Below are positions 10,236 to 20,340 of a stretch of DNA of 64,000 nt, in pieces (the stretch's first letter is position 1; the number at the start of each line of letters is the position of its first letter). The notes under the pieces were generated by a model, which saw only the letters and a program-made list of their open reading frames with translations, did no database searches and was not told the DNA's origin. Origin of the DNA: Prorocentrum cordatum (lineage: Eukaryota > Sar > Dinophyceae > Prorocentrales > Prorocentraceae); NCBI GenBank assembly GCA_963575745.1, contig CAUYUJ010001336.1, positions 868,431-932,430 of the forward strand. The letters are read 5' to 3'. The position numbers and the translations under genes were made by a program.

Positions 10236-13200
10236 TTAAACCCTCCTCGCCGCCGCCCTCGAGACTGGGAACGGGGCCGCTCCCCAGCGGCAGCCAGTCT
10301 GGGGTTCCCGCCCCGCTCTGAGGCGCTCGAGGGCGCGGCGAGCCAGGCGAGCCGCGTCGCGGCCCTTGCTGGCCAGCGGGACGCAGGGATCGGCCAGGAA
10401 CTTTGCTTGGCGACTCCCGTGGGCCCCGCATGTTCGACAAAACACGATGCAGCCACCCGTCCCAAAGGATCTCCGACACGGCCCGTCCCCACCCCGAACC
10501 ACCCAGAGCCTGTGGGACGGGTGGGACCTGGCGACCAACCACGGGAGTCCTGGACACGCGCTGGCGACAACCCTGGCCCTGGCCGCACGACGGATCCCGC
10601 AGACCGAACAGCCCCAGGCACGACCAAGCCTGGCCAGGACGTGGCCCCTGTCGGGCCCAACCAGGGTCAGGGTCCCAGGATCCGAGCCTCTGGGCCTAGG
10701 GGGGGCCCCGCGGTCAGGCCATCCGAGGTCGGCGAGCCTTTTCAGGATCCCCCCGCGGTGGCCGCACCAGGCCACTGCTTGCACGGCGGCGGCGTCCAGG
10801 CGGCGGCTCAACTCACTCAGCTGCTCCTGCCTGGGGTGGAGCCTGGCGCCCTCCTTCGCCCTCAGGTCTGCCTCCCTGTTGCCCGCGTATGCCTGCCATG
10901 GCACGCCTGCCACACAGGCCCTGGCCCACGAAGTGTGCGACGGCAGCCACGTCAACGTGAGGAAGCCAGGGCCGAGGTCGTCGAGCCGCTGCCAGATCCG
11001 TCTCCACAGGTCCGCATACTTGTGGCCTGGGCCGCAGCAGCGTTCACGGCCCGCCTCGAAGTCGTCTTTGATCCCCTTGCAGTCCGTGTAGACCGTGATG
11101 GGCGATGGGCCGACCTCCTCCAAAACCCTGCGCAGCGCGTAGAGCTCAGCATAGCCGATCTCCTGGATCCAGCCTGGCGTGAGCCCGAGGAGGCCGCCGA
11201 CGGTGTTCCCGACGTCGTCTACCGCCACAGCTGCCCAACCCGTGCGCGTCAGGCACTGGGCCTCGGGGTACATCGCGGACCCGTCGATGCAGATGACACC
11301 TTCGAGGAGGCCGTGACGCGCGTGGCCTGCGCGATGGCAGAGTTCGTCCATGCCAGGAGGCGGGGCTTGGTCCAGCCCGAGGTTGACGAGGCCCCTGACC
11401 AGGCCCAGGTCGTCCTGCGGCGCCCTCCTGCCTGCGTCGGCGATCTCCTGGAAACCCAGGTCGCGCGCCCAGCAGGCGATGGCGGGGCATGCGAACAGCC
11501 TGTGGTGCGCCGTGCCTGGTGCTTCTCCGCACCACTGGCACAGCGGGCTGAGCTCTGCCCTCTCAACGTACAGGTCGGACTGCGTGACGAGCCCTCCTGC
11601 CATATGTGCCTCTACCAGCGCTGCCTCCTGCAACTTGCCTGCACGCCGCATGCCCGCCAATGCCGCCCTAAACGGCTCCAGGCTCGGCGGGCGGCCCTGG
11701 AGATGTTCGAAGCCCTCGTGGCACGCAATCTTCAGCATGAGGTGACGGTGGACCCCATTCTCGACCAGGCTGGCTACCATCCGCGGGCTGAGCAGCTGCA
11801 AGTCGATGATCTGCCCGCGGTCGTCCCTCCAGCAGTGCCAATTCAGCAGCTCCCAGCCGATGCGCTCCAGCGAGAGGCGGACCGCCCCTGCTGGCCCAGT
11901 GACCTCGCCCCAGTCGCCTGGTCTGCGCTCCAGCACCTGCTTGAAGACCGCAGGGGGCCGCGCGCCCAGGAAGACGGCTCGCGCCCAAGCCCTCAGCGGT
12001 AGAACGTGCGCCGCGTAGGCGGGGTCGTGCTTCCAGTCCTTGCCCTCCTGCAGCGCGAAGACGACCGTCCTGGACCTCTGGCCGATCTCGCCCGAGATGG
12101 CCCTGCCGTTGATTGCTCGGGCGCGCTGCAGGGTCTTCGTGGGTACCCCACTGACCCTTGCTCCGTGGAGGATGGACGCCAGCCCTCCTGTCCTGAAAAC
12201 CTTGGAGAGCCTCTTGGCCCCCGCCTTGCGCAAGGCCCTGTACCGCCCAGCCCTCTGGCTCAGGCGATCGATCCTCTGCCGCAGCACCCTCCACGAGGCC
12301 GATCTCGCCATAGTGAAGTCCACGCCGAGGTTCTTCGTGGCCTTCACATGTGTGAACCTCCATCGTCTGAGCCTGTGGGCGACCCGCTTGGCGATGTCGG
12401 AGTCGGTGCACAGCACCTGGCCCTTCGTCAAGGAAATGATGAAGCCGATGGCCTCCAGGTCCAAGCAGAGGGCGCGGGTGGCCCCGACCAAAAGGTGCTC
12501 CAGCTGCGCTCGCTTGGCGTAGACCGCCACCGTGATGTCGTCGACCACTAAGCATGGACGCACCCTCTGCCAGGCCGCCAGCATCGCGTCCAAAGGCTCG
12601 ACCAGCACCACGCGGAGCAGCGTCGTGGCGAAGGAGCAACCCGCCAGCAGTGACAGGAAAACCTGGAAAGCCTCCGTCATCCAGCGGTCCAGGCAGAGGC
12701 GCCTCCTGCCCCCGTAGAGGCGAAGGAGAATCTTTACCCTCCTCAGCGGGAAGCCCTCCATCACCGCGGCGTGGACCATCCCCCTGTGCGTGACCCTCTC
12801 GTAGGCCTTGCTGAGGTCCAGGAGCGCGGAAGCGGCCTCCAAGTTCAGCGCCTTCGCGTGGTCCGCGTCGAAGCTCTGCAGCCAGACCGCGTCCTCGCAG
12901 GACCTACCAGCCCCGCCAAAGAAGTAGGGTCTGTCCTTGGCGGCCTCCCAGCGCTTCGCCTCGTCGTGCCTGATCTTGCCCTGCAGGCGGATCAGGGAGG
13001 CGATCAGGCCGATGGGTCGCCAGCCCCCATCGGGCTTGGCCAAAAAGAAAATGAAGACCTCCGCCACCTGCGACGGGAAATCCGTCCGCAGCTCGATTAG
13101 GTGGAAAAGCAGGCTGAGCGCGAGGATGCCGCGGTCGGAGAGCCAGCCGAAGTGGTGCGGCTTGAGGCTGTCCACCCCCGTCGCCGTCTCGGCCTTGAAA

Positions 13201-15512
13201 GACCTTGCCGCCGCTCGGATGGCGTCGGGCGCGGGCGGGCCAGGGGCCCCGTCCAGGAGCTCGTCGGGGAGCATCGCCTCCAGGTCGAAGTCCTCTTCCT
13301 GGTGCCGCCATACCTGCTGGTACTCCTTCTTCGGCGCCTCCAAAGTACCAGCGATGCCTGCAGGCCGTCCACTGGTTTCCACGTCCGCCGTCCAGCCCCG
13401 CGGGGCCCTGCAAAAGCCGTGGGCGGCCCCCGCGCCCCCGCGCACCGCCTCCTGGGACCACTCCCTCCAGGCCTTGGCGCGGCCCTTGGCATCCCTCAAG
13501 TCGAAGGCCTTGGCGGCCTGCCTGGCGTAGGCCTCCAGGGGCTTCAGCTGTCCGTAAGTCATGTGGCTCGTCGCCCGCAGCTGCCGCGCCACGTCCCTCT
13601 GCCTGTCCCTCTTCTGGGCCTCATTAAGGCCGATGTCGCCGACCAGGTCCTGCGCAGCCAGCTTGCCTATCTTGGCCTGCAGCCGCGCCAGCACGTCCAG
13701 CTCCCTCGAGACGAGGTGCGGCGCCCGCAAGCGGCGCCTGCTGGCCAGCATCTCCCACAGCAGCGCCGCGATCCTGTGCCAGGTGCGCGCCTGCGGGGAG
13801 CCGCGGGCGCGTGTCCCCCGCCTGCTGGCGCTGATGGTGCCCTCCTGGAAGCGGGCGGACTCGCCGCGGCCCGCGCACTTCGTCAGGTCCTCCTGCTCCA
13901 TGTCGAAGAGGCCGCCCAAGTCCTCCTCCAGCAGCGCCGCGAAGCTGGCGTAGAGCTCGCCCAGAGTCCGAGGCCGGCTGCCCGTGGCCCGCGGGGCCTC
14001 GCCAGACCTCAACTGCTGTGACTGCCTCGCCCCAGCGCCCTCATGCCGAGACCGATCTCCGCCAGCCGCTGGGCGCCTCGCGTCGTCTCCCCCCTGGCCG
14101 ACCTCGAGCCCCGCAGCAGGGTCTAGCCGCTCGACCTTGGCCACGCACTCAACCGCCTCCTCGTCCGAGTGCCTCTGGCCTGCGCCGCTGACCTGCCCTG
14201 CAGGCTCAGTCTCGCTCTCCGTGGCGGCGCACGGGGGCAAGTCCAGCACGTCGCCCTTCAAGGAGTGGACGACCGCTGTCCAGTCCTCGTCGTAGCACGC
14301 GCGAACTCCTCGCAACGCCTCGGCCGACGCTGACGGTGGCAGCAGGACGGGTGGCCCTAGACCGCTCGGCAATGTCTGATGGCCGTCGGAGTTCGCCTCC
14401 CGAGCAGGGCAATTTATCGCAGGCTGCCCCCAACTGCCAGTCCCAGGACTTGGATCCTGGGGGGCCGCTCCCAACGGGACTGGCCCCCCAGGATCGCGCC
14501 TCTCGCCGCCTCCCTGGTCGAAGGGCTCGTCCAGCACGGCGGCCCCGACGTTCTCGGGAGCCCCTCCTGGGGCGGCGTCGTCGGCCTCCCTGGCAGGCTC
14601 GGGGCCATCCTCTGACGGGCCCTGGCTGCCTGCGGCGCCGCCGGGTACGATCGCCGCGATGGCGTCCGCCAGCTCCGAAAGCAAGCCTGTCCAGCACGGC
14701 GGCTCCCGCCTCGGCCCCACAGGTCGCTCGGTTGGGAAGGGCCTTGGCGCCCGATGCCGCAGCGCTCTCTCCGGCTCCTTTTTGCCGTCCAGCGTCAGCT
14801 GCACTGGGTAGTGCGGGCTCAGGGCTGCGTCCAGACGCGAGACCTTCTTCACGGCTGCGCCCATGTTGCTGGAGACCACGAAGAAGTCGATCTCTGTGCC
14901 TCCTCCTATTCTGCAGGTGGTCTGCCCCGAGCTCGCCACGAAGCCCGAGACTCGATCTGGCCAGCCCCATCTTTCGAGCTCCTGCGGCGCGCAGTTCCAG
15001 TCGCCGCCGATGATGTACGGGGCCTGCACCGCCTCGAGGTACTGTCCCAGCTGCGCGAGCAGCACCCTGCTCTCGGGGTCCAGGCCGCTGGTGGCCGCCA
15101 CCAGATAGACCGAGACCGCCAGGAATCCTCCTGGGACGATGGCGTTCACCCAGCGGGCCACCATCCTGTCGGGGGGCAGCGAGGGCCCCGCAGGCGGCTT
15201 GCCCATGCCCAGGTGGGCCCTGCACACGATGCCGACCCCGCTGGAAAGCCCCCCTCGCTCCGTGCGGCGGGCCTCTGTGAAGGAGGCCTTCCATCCGTCC
15301 CGTCGGACGGCCTGCTCGACCTCCGCCCTCGCTCCTGGCGCCACGCCCGTCTCCTGCACGAAGAGGATGTCGCCCTGCGCCTCTTCCTGCAGCCAGCGTC
15401 GCATGCTCGCCCTGGAGGTCGTGTTGGCAGAGACCAGCCTCCAGAGTGAGCCCTCGCGGGGCGCCCTGGCCCTGCGGTTCGCAGCTGCCGCCTCCGCGCC
15501 CTCGGGCGCCTC
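10236..15512 (-). CDS. LINE ORF2 polyprotein (endonuclease, RT, RNase H)
   Basis: About 1,758 residues in one open frame, ending at 10236. An AP-like endonuclease comes first: VSANTTS, FVQETG, GGDWNCAP, EIDFFVVSS and SPHYPVQL carry the expected N, E, D/N, D and H. The reverse transcriptase follows, with FFLAKPDGGWRPIGL, motif A LLDLSKAYE, a motif B region GCSFATTLLR, and motif C LVVDDITV at about 12535-12550, where both catalytic aspartates are kept. Next is a zinc finger CQWCGEAPGTAHHRLFACP, then RNase H with IDGS, GYAELYAL, VYTDCKG, LPSHTS and NREADLRA. A C-terminal CSVCG...CRTCG pair may bind zinc. The first ATG in frame (15404) lies after the endonuclease's first Asn, so translation must enter upstream without an AUG, by +1 frameshift or re-initiation near 15513. 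The same frame extends to 16844, but that part is only ORF1 read out of frame. Confidence 0.9.
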   Translation of the reverse strand, partial: EAPEGAEAAAANRRARAPREGSLWRLVSANTTSRASMRRWLQEEAQGDILFVQETGVAPGARAEVEQAVRRDGWKASFTEARRTERGGLSSGVGIVCRAHLGMGKPPAGPSLPPDRMVARWVNAIVPGGFLAVSVYLVAATSGLDPESRVLLAQLGQYLEAVQAPYIIGGDWNCAPQELERWGWPDRVSGFVASSGQTTCRIGGGTEIDFFVVSSNMGAAVKKVSRLDAALSPHYPVQLTLDGKKEPERALRHRAPRPFPTERPVGPRREPPCWTGLLSELADAIAAIVPGGAAGSQGPSEDGPEPAREADDAAPGGAPENVGAAVLDEPFDQGGGERRDPGGPVPLGAAPQDPSPGTGSWGQPAINCPAREANSDGHQTLPSGLGPPVLLPPSASAEALRGVRACYDEDWTAVVHSLKGDVLDLPPCAATESETEPAGQVSGAGQRHSDEEAVECVAKVERLDPAAGLEVGQGGDDARRPAAGGDRSRHEGAGARQSQQLRSGEAPRATGSRPRTLGELYASFAALLEEDLGGLFDMEQEDLTKCAGRGESARFQEGTISASRRGTRARGSPQARTWHRIAALLWEMLASRRRLRAPHLVSRELDVLARLQAKIGKLAAQDLVGDIGLNEAQKRDRQRDVARQLRATSHMTYGQLKPLEAYARQAAKAFDLRDAKGRAKAWREWSQEAVRGGAGAAHGFCRAPRGWTADVETSGRPAGIAGTLEAPKKEYQQVWRHQEEDFDLEAMLPDELLDGAPGPPAPDAIRAAARSFKAETATGVDSLKPHHFGWLSDRGILALSLLFHLIELRTDFPSQVAEVFIFFLAKPDGGWRPIGLIASLIRLQGKIRHDEAKRWEAAKDRPYFFGGAGRSCEDAVWLQSFDADHAKALNLEAASALLDLSKAYERVTHRGMVHAAVMEGFPLRRVKILLRLYGGRRRLCLDRWMTEAFQVFLSLLAGCSFATTLLRVVLVEPLDAMLAAWQRVRPCLVVDDITVAVYAKRAQLEHLLVGATRALCLDLEAIGFIISLTKGQVLCTDSDIAKRVAHRLRRWRFTHVKATKNLGVDFTMARSASWRVLRQRIDRLSQRAGRYRALRKAGAKRLSKVFRTGGLASILHGARVSGVPTKTLQRARAINGRAISGEIGQRSRTVVFALQEGKDWKHDPAYAAHVLPLRAWARAVFLGARPPAVFKQVLERRPGDWGEVTGPAGAVRLSLERIGWELLNWHCWRDDRGQIIDLQLLSPRMVASLVENGVHRHLMLKIACHEGFEHLQGRPPSLEPFRAALAGMRRAGKLQEAALVEAHMAGGLVTQSDLYVERAELSPLCQWCGEAPGTAHHRLFACPAIACWARDLGFQEIADAGRRAPQDDLGLVRGLVNLGLDQAPPPGMDELCHRAGHARHGLLEGVICIDGSAMYPEAQCLTRTGWAAVAVDDVGNTVGGLLGLTPGWIQEIGYAELYALRRVLEEVGPSPITVYTDCKGIKDDFEAGRERCCGPGHKYADLWRRIWQRLDDLGPGFLTLTWLPSHTSWARACVAGVPWQAYAGNREADLRAKEGARLHPRQEQLSELSRRLDAAAVQAVAWCGHRGGILKRLADLGWPDRGAPPRPRGSDPGTLTLVGPDRGHVLARLGRAWGCSVCGIRRAARARVVASACPGLPWLVARSHPSHRLWVVRGGDGPCRRSFGTGGCIVFCRTCGAHGSRQAKFLADPCVPLASKGRDAARLARRALERLRAGREPQTGCRWGAAPFPVSRAAARRV

Positions 15513-16731
15513 AGTGGGCCTGGTCCTCGCTCTTCTCTGCTGCCTCGGCCGCGCCTTTGCCTGCAGCGGAGCCCGCTGGGAGGCGCAGGCGCTTGGGCAA
15601 GGAGCAGCCGTGCGACTCGAGGAAGCGCTCGACCTCGGCTCGTTTGGCCCCATCGAGGGCCTCCACTCTGGCGTCGAAGTCGTCGCCCTCCTCCTGCATT
15701 GCGTCCCCTCCCGCGGCTGCTGGTGACCCGCCCTCGCTGTCGGGAGGGCGCCCAGCAGGAGCAGCAGCAGCAGGCGCCCCAGAGGGTGGGGCCTCCGCCG
15801 CCCGCTTGGCCGCCTCGATGCGGGCCTTGCTCGCGGCGGCGAGCTTTGAGAAGAGCTCGATGGCCTGGGTAACCTGGACGGCCTCCTCGCCCTCGAAATG
15901 GTCCTTGAGCTCGGCGGCGTACCTCGCTCCGAGGGTGGCTTGGGCCAGCCTGTCGACGTCCTGCGCGCGCTGGTCGAGCTGTGCCTCAGGCGGGAGGCCC
16001 GCCTGCTCCACCCTCCTGGCGCGCTCGAGCAGGTCCTGCGCCTGGGCGTGGGCCTTGGCTGCGGCCTCCTCGGCCTCCGCGGCCTTGTCCACCGCCAGCT
16101 GGGCGTCCGCCAACGCCTCCTGTGCGGCCTCCAGGTTCTGCTGAGACCTCTCGAGCTTGCCCGCCGTGTTCTTGACCTTCCACATGGCGCTCTGCACCGT
16201 GGCGTGGTGCGACTTGGGCGCCTCTGGGCCTGCCTTGCTTGGGTCGGCCTGCCTGCCGACTCCCAGCTTCTTCTGCGCCTCCTCATCAAGCTGGACTCCG
16301 CGCTCCTCCAGCAGCCGCAGCGCTGCTGCCAGCTGGTCGGCCTCGTCGTCCTCCTTGATCTCGACGACCTCCGCCTCGCGGAAACGCACCCGCCGAGGCT
16401 TGCCGCCGCCGTGCACCCAGGGCGCCTCCGCGGCCGCCGCCGACTGCTTGGGCTCCGCCTCGGCACTGGCCTTGGCGCCCGCCTTGGCCTTGGGCGCCAC
16501 TGCCCTGGGCGGCCGCGCCGCGGACGGGGACGGGCCTGCCGCCGCCTCCACTGCCCGCTGCCGAACGGAGACAGGCGCGGGGCCCCCGCAGCTCCTGCAG
16601 TGGAGCCGCGATGCCCAATTGGCCGCTTCGCCACAGCGGCAGCCCCAGGCTGGGGTCTTGGGCCCCGGGAGCACGGTGCCGCCGCCGCCCTGCGCCGCCG
16701 CCCCTCCGTGGCCGCGCGGCCTGGTGCCCAT
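15511..16731 (-). CDS. LINE ORF1 protein (RanBP2-type zinc finger, coiled coil)
   Basis: 406 residues from ATG at 16731 to TGA at 15513-15511. Residues 29-48 form a RanBP2-like zinc finger: W29, C31, C33, N38, C45, C48. A basic Ala/Lys/Pro-rich linker follows (60-118). Long Ala/Glu-rich helices around 175-245 and 255-312 look like coiled coil. ORF1 proteins of LINEs bind element RNA and self-associate, and this layout fits that role. I chose the ATG at 16731 because the upstream extension is microsatellite-encoded poly-Glu/Asp. The last codons overlap the start of the ORF2 frame by a +1 shift, so ORF2 may depend on frameshifting or re-initiation. No known ORF1 family is assigned. Confidence 0.75.
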   Translation of the reverse strand: MGTRPRGHGGAAAQGGGGTVLPGPKTPAWGCRCGEAANWASRLHCRSCGGPAPVSVRQRAVEAAAGPSPSAARPPRAVAPKAKAGAKASAEAEPKQSAAAAEAPWVHGGGKPRRVRFREAEVVEIKEDDEADQLAAALRLLEERGVQLDEEAQKKLGVGRQADPSKAGPEAPKSHHATVQSAMWKVKNTAGKLERSQQNLEAAQEALADAQLAVDKAAEAEEAAAKAHAQAQDLLERARRVEQAGLPPEAQLDQRAQDVDRLAQATLGARYAAELKDHFEGEEAVQVTQAIELFSKLAAASKARIEAAKRAAEAPPSGAPAAAAPAGRPPDSEGGSPAAAGGDAMQEEGDDFDARVEALDGAKRAEVERFLESHGCSLPKRLRLPAGSAAGKGAAEAAEKSEDQAH

Positions 16732-16857
16732 TGCGTGAGCCAAGAGGGTTGCGGAGGCAAAGGAATGGCGAGAAGTCTGGTGATCGTTGCCAGTGCTCGT
16801 GCGCACACGGCGCTCTGAAGTATGTACGCACAAGACCCCCCCACCTGGGAGAGCCCA

Positions 16858-17045
16858 GAACGCCTCCTCCTCCTCCTCCTCCTCCTCCTCCTCGTCCTCG
16901 TCCTCGTCCTCGTCGTCCTCCTCCTCCTCCTCCTCCTCCTCCTCCTCCTGATCCTCCTCCTCCTCGTACTCCTCCTCCTCCATCCTCCTCATCCTCCTCC
17001 TCGTCCTCCTCGTCCTCCCCGTCCTCCTCGTACTCCTTCTCCTCG
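16858..17045 (+). repeat. CTC/TCC microsatellite at the LINE 5' end
   Basis: Nearly pure CCTCCTCCT with CGTCCTCGTCCTCGTC interruptions. It flanks the LINE opposite the matching tract at about 10015-10092. Confidence 0.9.
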
Positions 17046-17134
17046 AGAACGGGGGATTGCGGAGTCCCTCGCCTTTTTCGAAGAGTGTTTTCACTAATGG
17101 TTCGACTAGTTTTCAGGCATTAATCCTCACCTTT

Positions 17135-17590
17135 CTTCTGCTCATTCTCCTCATTCTCTTCCTCTTTCCTCCCATTTCTCTTGCTCCTCCTTTTCCTCCT
17201 TCTCTCTCTTTTTCCTCCTCCTTCCCCTCCTCTTTCCCACAGAATCTCGCTTTTTGCTTCGCATGCCCCCACCCTCAAAACAAAAAAAAACGCGGAGCGG
17301 CCTTCCGTTTTTTGTTAGGGGGGGGGGCTCCTCCTCCTCCTCCGCACTGCTCCGGTCCCTCCTCCCCCTCCTTGCCCCAGAATCTAGCTGCTTGCTTCTC
17401 CTGCACCTCCCCCCCCTCCAAAAACAACAGAACAACAAACGCGGCGCGGCTCCCGTTTTTTTGCGTGGTTATTCGTTCTTTCTTTTTGAGGGGGGGTGTC
17501 CTGCTCCTCCTCCGCGCTGCTCCGCTCCCTCCTTCCTCTCTCCCCCGCCCTCCGCCTCCGCCTTCCCCCAGAATCAAGATTTTTGCTATT
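17135..17590 (+). repeat. Tandem repeat of two full units plus a partial third
   Basis: Three blocks begin CC(C/A)CAGAATC at about 17238, 17377 and 17567. They run through CCTCAAAA(C)AA and CGCGG(A/C)GCGGC and end in a G-run plus CTCCTCCTCCGC. The unit is about 140-190 bp with length variation; the third copy breaks into the next array. No coding signal. Confidence 0.75.
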
Positions 17591-17609
17591 GATTTGCTTC
17601 GAAAAAAAT

Positions 17610-19360
17610 ACTCCAGTTGGCATTGAATTGGCATTGGTTTGGTCATGGTTTGGTATCGCATTGGCACTGCGTTGGCATAGCGCTTGGCAGTGCGTTGGCA
17701 TTGCGCTTGCGTGTCGCAAGCATTGCGCTGGCGGGTCCTAATGGAATGCTCCACAAAAGAGGACTCACATTGAAACCCTCTACCAGAAGGGCTCCTATTG
17801 ACACCTTCCACGAAAAAGGGTTCTTATTGAAACCCTACGCAGAAGGATTACATGCGAAGCCCTCCACAGAAGGATCCCGACTGAACTATAGCACACATGC
17901 TTTCCCCCAGTGGCATTGCAGTGACATTGGGTTGGGATCGCCTTGACATTGGTTTTGCATTGCTGTGGCACTGCTTTGGCATTGCGCTGGCGAGTTCCAA
18001 TACCCCCCTTCGCAGAATGATTTCTATTACACCCCACACTACAAGGATTCCGATTGAAACGTTCCACAAGAAGGGTTCATATTGAACCCCTGCAAAACAG
18101 AATTCCATTCGAAACCCTCCACCGAAGGAACCCCATTGAAACCGACCACAAACGATTTCCCCCAGCCATTTCATTGACATTGGGTTTGCATTGCCATAGC
18201 ATTGGTTTGGCATTGCGTTGGCACTGCTTTAGCATTGCACTGTCGCCTTCGAATGCCTCCCACCATGGAAGGATTCCTATTGAAACCTTCCACACGAAGG
18301 GTCCCCCACACGAAGGGTTCATGGTGAAACCCTCCACAGGAAGACTCCGATCGAAACCCTGCACAAGAAGATTCCGATCGACATCCTCCGAAGAAGGATC
18401 CGTAACCAAATCCTCCACCTAAGGATTTCCGTTGGAATATGCTGAAAGACTGGAATCATGCCATCCTCATTGCATTGGCATTGGTTTGGTAACGGCTTGA
18501 CATCGCATTGGCATTGCGCTGGCAATGCGGTGGCAGTACGTTGGCAGTGCGTTTGCATTGCGATGGCATTGCGCTGGCGAGTCCCAACCGAACGCTCCAC
18601 AGAAGGATTCTGATTGACTGCGTCCACAAGAATGATGCCTAAGGGCCCCCCTACAATAAGAATTCACATTGCAATCCTCCACAGAAGGGTTCCATGCGAA
18701 CCCCTCCACAGAAGGATTCCTTTTGAAATCCTCCGAAGAAAGGGTCCTTAGAAGGATTCCTTTGTGGATGACATCATCCACAGAAGGGTTCTCAGAAGGA
18801 TTGCTATTGAACGCTACCACAAGCAATCCACCTCATTGGAGTTGCATCGGCATTAAGTTTGGATCGCCTTGGCGATGGTTTGGCATGGAGTTGGCACTGC
18901 TTGGGCATTGCGCTGGCGAGTCCTAATGCCTCCCTTCGCAGAACGATTCCTATTGAAACCCTCCACAAGTAAAAATTCTTTTGGAATATATGACAAAGTA
19001 TTCCCCCCAGTGACATTGCATTGGCATTGGATTGGAATCGCCTTGGCATTGGTGTGGCCTTCCGATGGCACTGCTTCGGCATTGCGCTGGCGAATCCTAA
19101 TGGCTCCCTCCACATACGGACTCCTACTGAACCCCCCACAATAATGATTCCTAGCGAAACCCTCCACAGGAGGATCCCTATCGAAATCCTCCACAGAGGC
19201 ATTCCTATTAAAATCCTCCGAAGAAGGATTCGTAATGACACCGTCCACAAAGGATTCTTATTAAAATCCACCGAGCGAAACGATTCCCCCATTCACATTT
19301 CATTGGCATTGGCATTGGTTGGCAACGGGTTGGTATCGCATCGACATGCGTTGGCCTGGT
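17610..19360 (+). repeat. Alternating two-module minisatellite
   Basis: Module A is a GGCATTG(C/G)(G/T)TTGGCATTGG string. Module B is GAAACCCTCCACAGAAGGAT plus TCCTATT. They alternate about seven times: A near 17620, 17900, 18160, 18440, 18830, 19005 and 19290, with B between them. The super-period is about 230-300 bp, and the A-to-B joint is usually GCTGGCGAGTCCTAATG-like. There are no convincing ORFs. Confidence 0.85.
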
Positions 19361-20340
19361 GCAGGAGATAGACAGAGAGACAAAGAAAGAGAGAGAGAGA
19401 GAGAGAACACGAGATAGCGATATAACGAGAGAAGAATATTACGAGGGGATCACGGCGAACAGAAAAATTACAAAACACATCAAAGTTTAAAGATGAAGAA
19501 GCGTTCCACTAGATGAAAACCATATCAAAACGACGAGGGAGTACACATTCCCCCGGCCTCGAGAACCTCCTCCTCCTCATCCTTTTCTTCCTCCTCCTCC
19601 TCGTCCGCCTCCTCCTCCGGTTCCTCCTCCTCCTCCTCCTCCTCCCTCCTCATCGTCCTCCTCCGTCCTCCCCCCCTGCCCATCCCTGCCAGCCGCCGCC
19701 GCCATCGCCGCCGCCGCTGGCCGCCCGGCCGCCGCCGCCGGCCGCCGGCTGCCGCTCGGCCGCCGCGGGGTGCGCGGCGCCTCGGCCGAGGCGGGCAGCG
19801 AGGCGGGGGCGGGCACGCGGAGCAGCAGGGGCGCGGCGGCGCAGGCCGCGAGGGTGGAGGCGAGCAACGCCCCCGCGCACCTGGCAGCAATGCCGCGAGG
19901 GCGGAGGCGCGAGGGAGGAGGGGAAAGGAGAGGGAGGGAAGAAGGGGGAGGGGGGAGGAAGGCGAGGGGAAGAAGGGGAGGAAGGGGAAGGTGAGGGGGG
20001 AGAAGAAAAACGGAGGGCCGCATTTTTGTGTAAGCCTGTACTGGACGGTCTATTCCTCGTCTTCTTGTTGATGAACCGGCCAGGTCGCCTTTTCAAGCAT
20101 ATATCAAGCCTTTACTGGCAGGTATTTCCCTTGTCTTCTTGTTGAACAGCTGGCCAGTAGATGAGAGAAAGGTAGGGGATGGGGATGAGGGGGATAGGGG
20201 GAGGGGAGGAAGAAGAGGGGCGCCTGCGGTGCGACTCGCGGAGGAACAAAGAGCAGGACGAGGAGGAGGAGAAGGACCAGTGGAAACCCAAGAGTCATCA
20301 ACGATGTGGGAATAAACCCTCCCTCCAAGCTCCCCCTTCA
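19360..20340. other. Simple repeats and a small duplication, no accepted gene
   Basis: GA-rich at 19370-19410, a CTCCTC tract at 19565-19665 and a G/A-rich tract at 19900-20010. A diverged duplication of about 75 bp at 20033-20083 and 20107-20158 shares CTGG..GGT..TTCC..GTCTTCTTGTTGA. One weak exon candidate is listed separately. Confidence 0.6.
19690..19882 (-). CDS. Possible exon with a hydrophobic leader
   Basis: After a plausible acceptor (TTGCTGCCAG at about 19882 on the minus strand) the frame reads CAGALLASTLAACAAAPLLL, then a Pro/Ala/Arg-rich stretch. This could be a membrane or signal segment of a secreted or plastid protein. There is no ATG, no clear donor and very high GC, and neighbouring tracts are simple repeats. 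It may well be chance. Confidence 0.2.

Larger units (their letters stand above)
10091..16858 (-). mobile_element. LINE retrotransposon, apparently full length
   Basis: Minus-strand non-LTR element of about 6.8 kb. From its 5' end: a leader of about 125 bp, ORF1 (16731-15511), ORF2 (about 15512-10236), and a 3' UTR of about 145 bp ending in GGAACTAGAGGAACTAGAGG, which merges into GGAGGAGG. Both ends abut the same GAG/CTC microsatellite (16858-17045 and about 10015-10092). This suggests insertion into such a tract, or a tail that copies it, and it hides any target-site duplication. Both reading frames look open throughout, so the copy is young. The EN-RT-RNase H order recalls RNase H-bearing clades such as I; the clade is not settled. 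Confidence 0.9.

Noticed and set aside
15516-16844. N-terminal extension of the LINE ORF2 frame
   Set aside because: It is ORF1 read in another frame and is Arg/Pro-rich shadow text; the endonuclease only starts near 15460.
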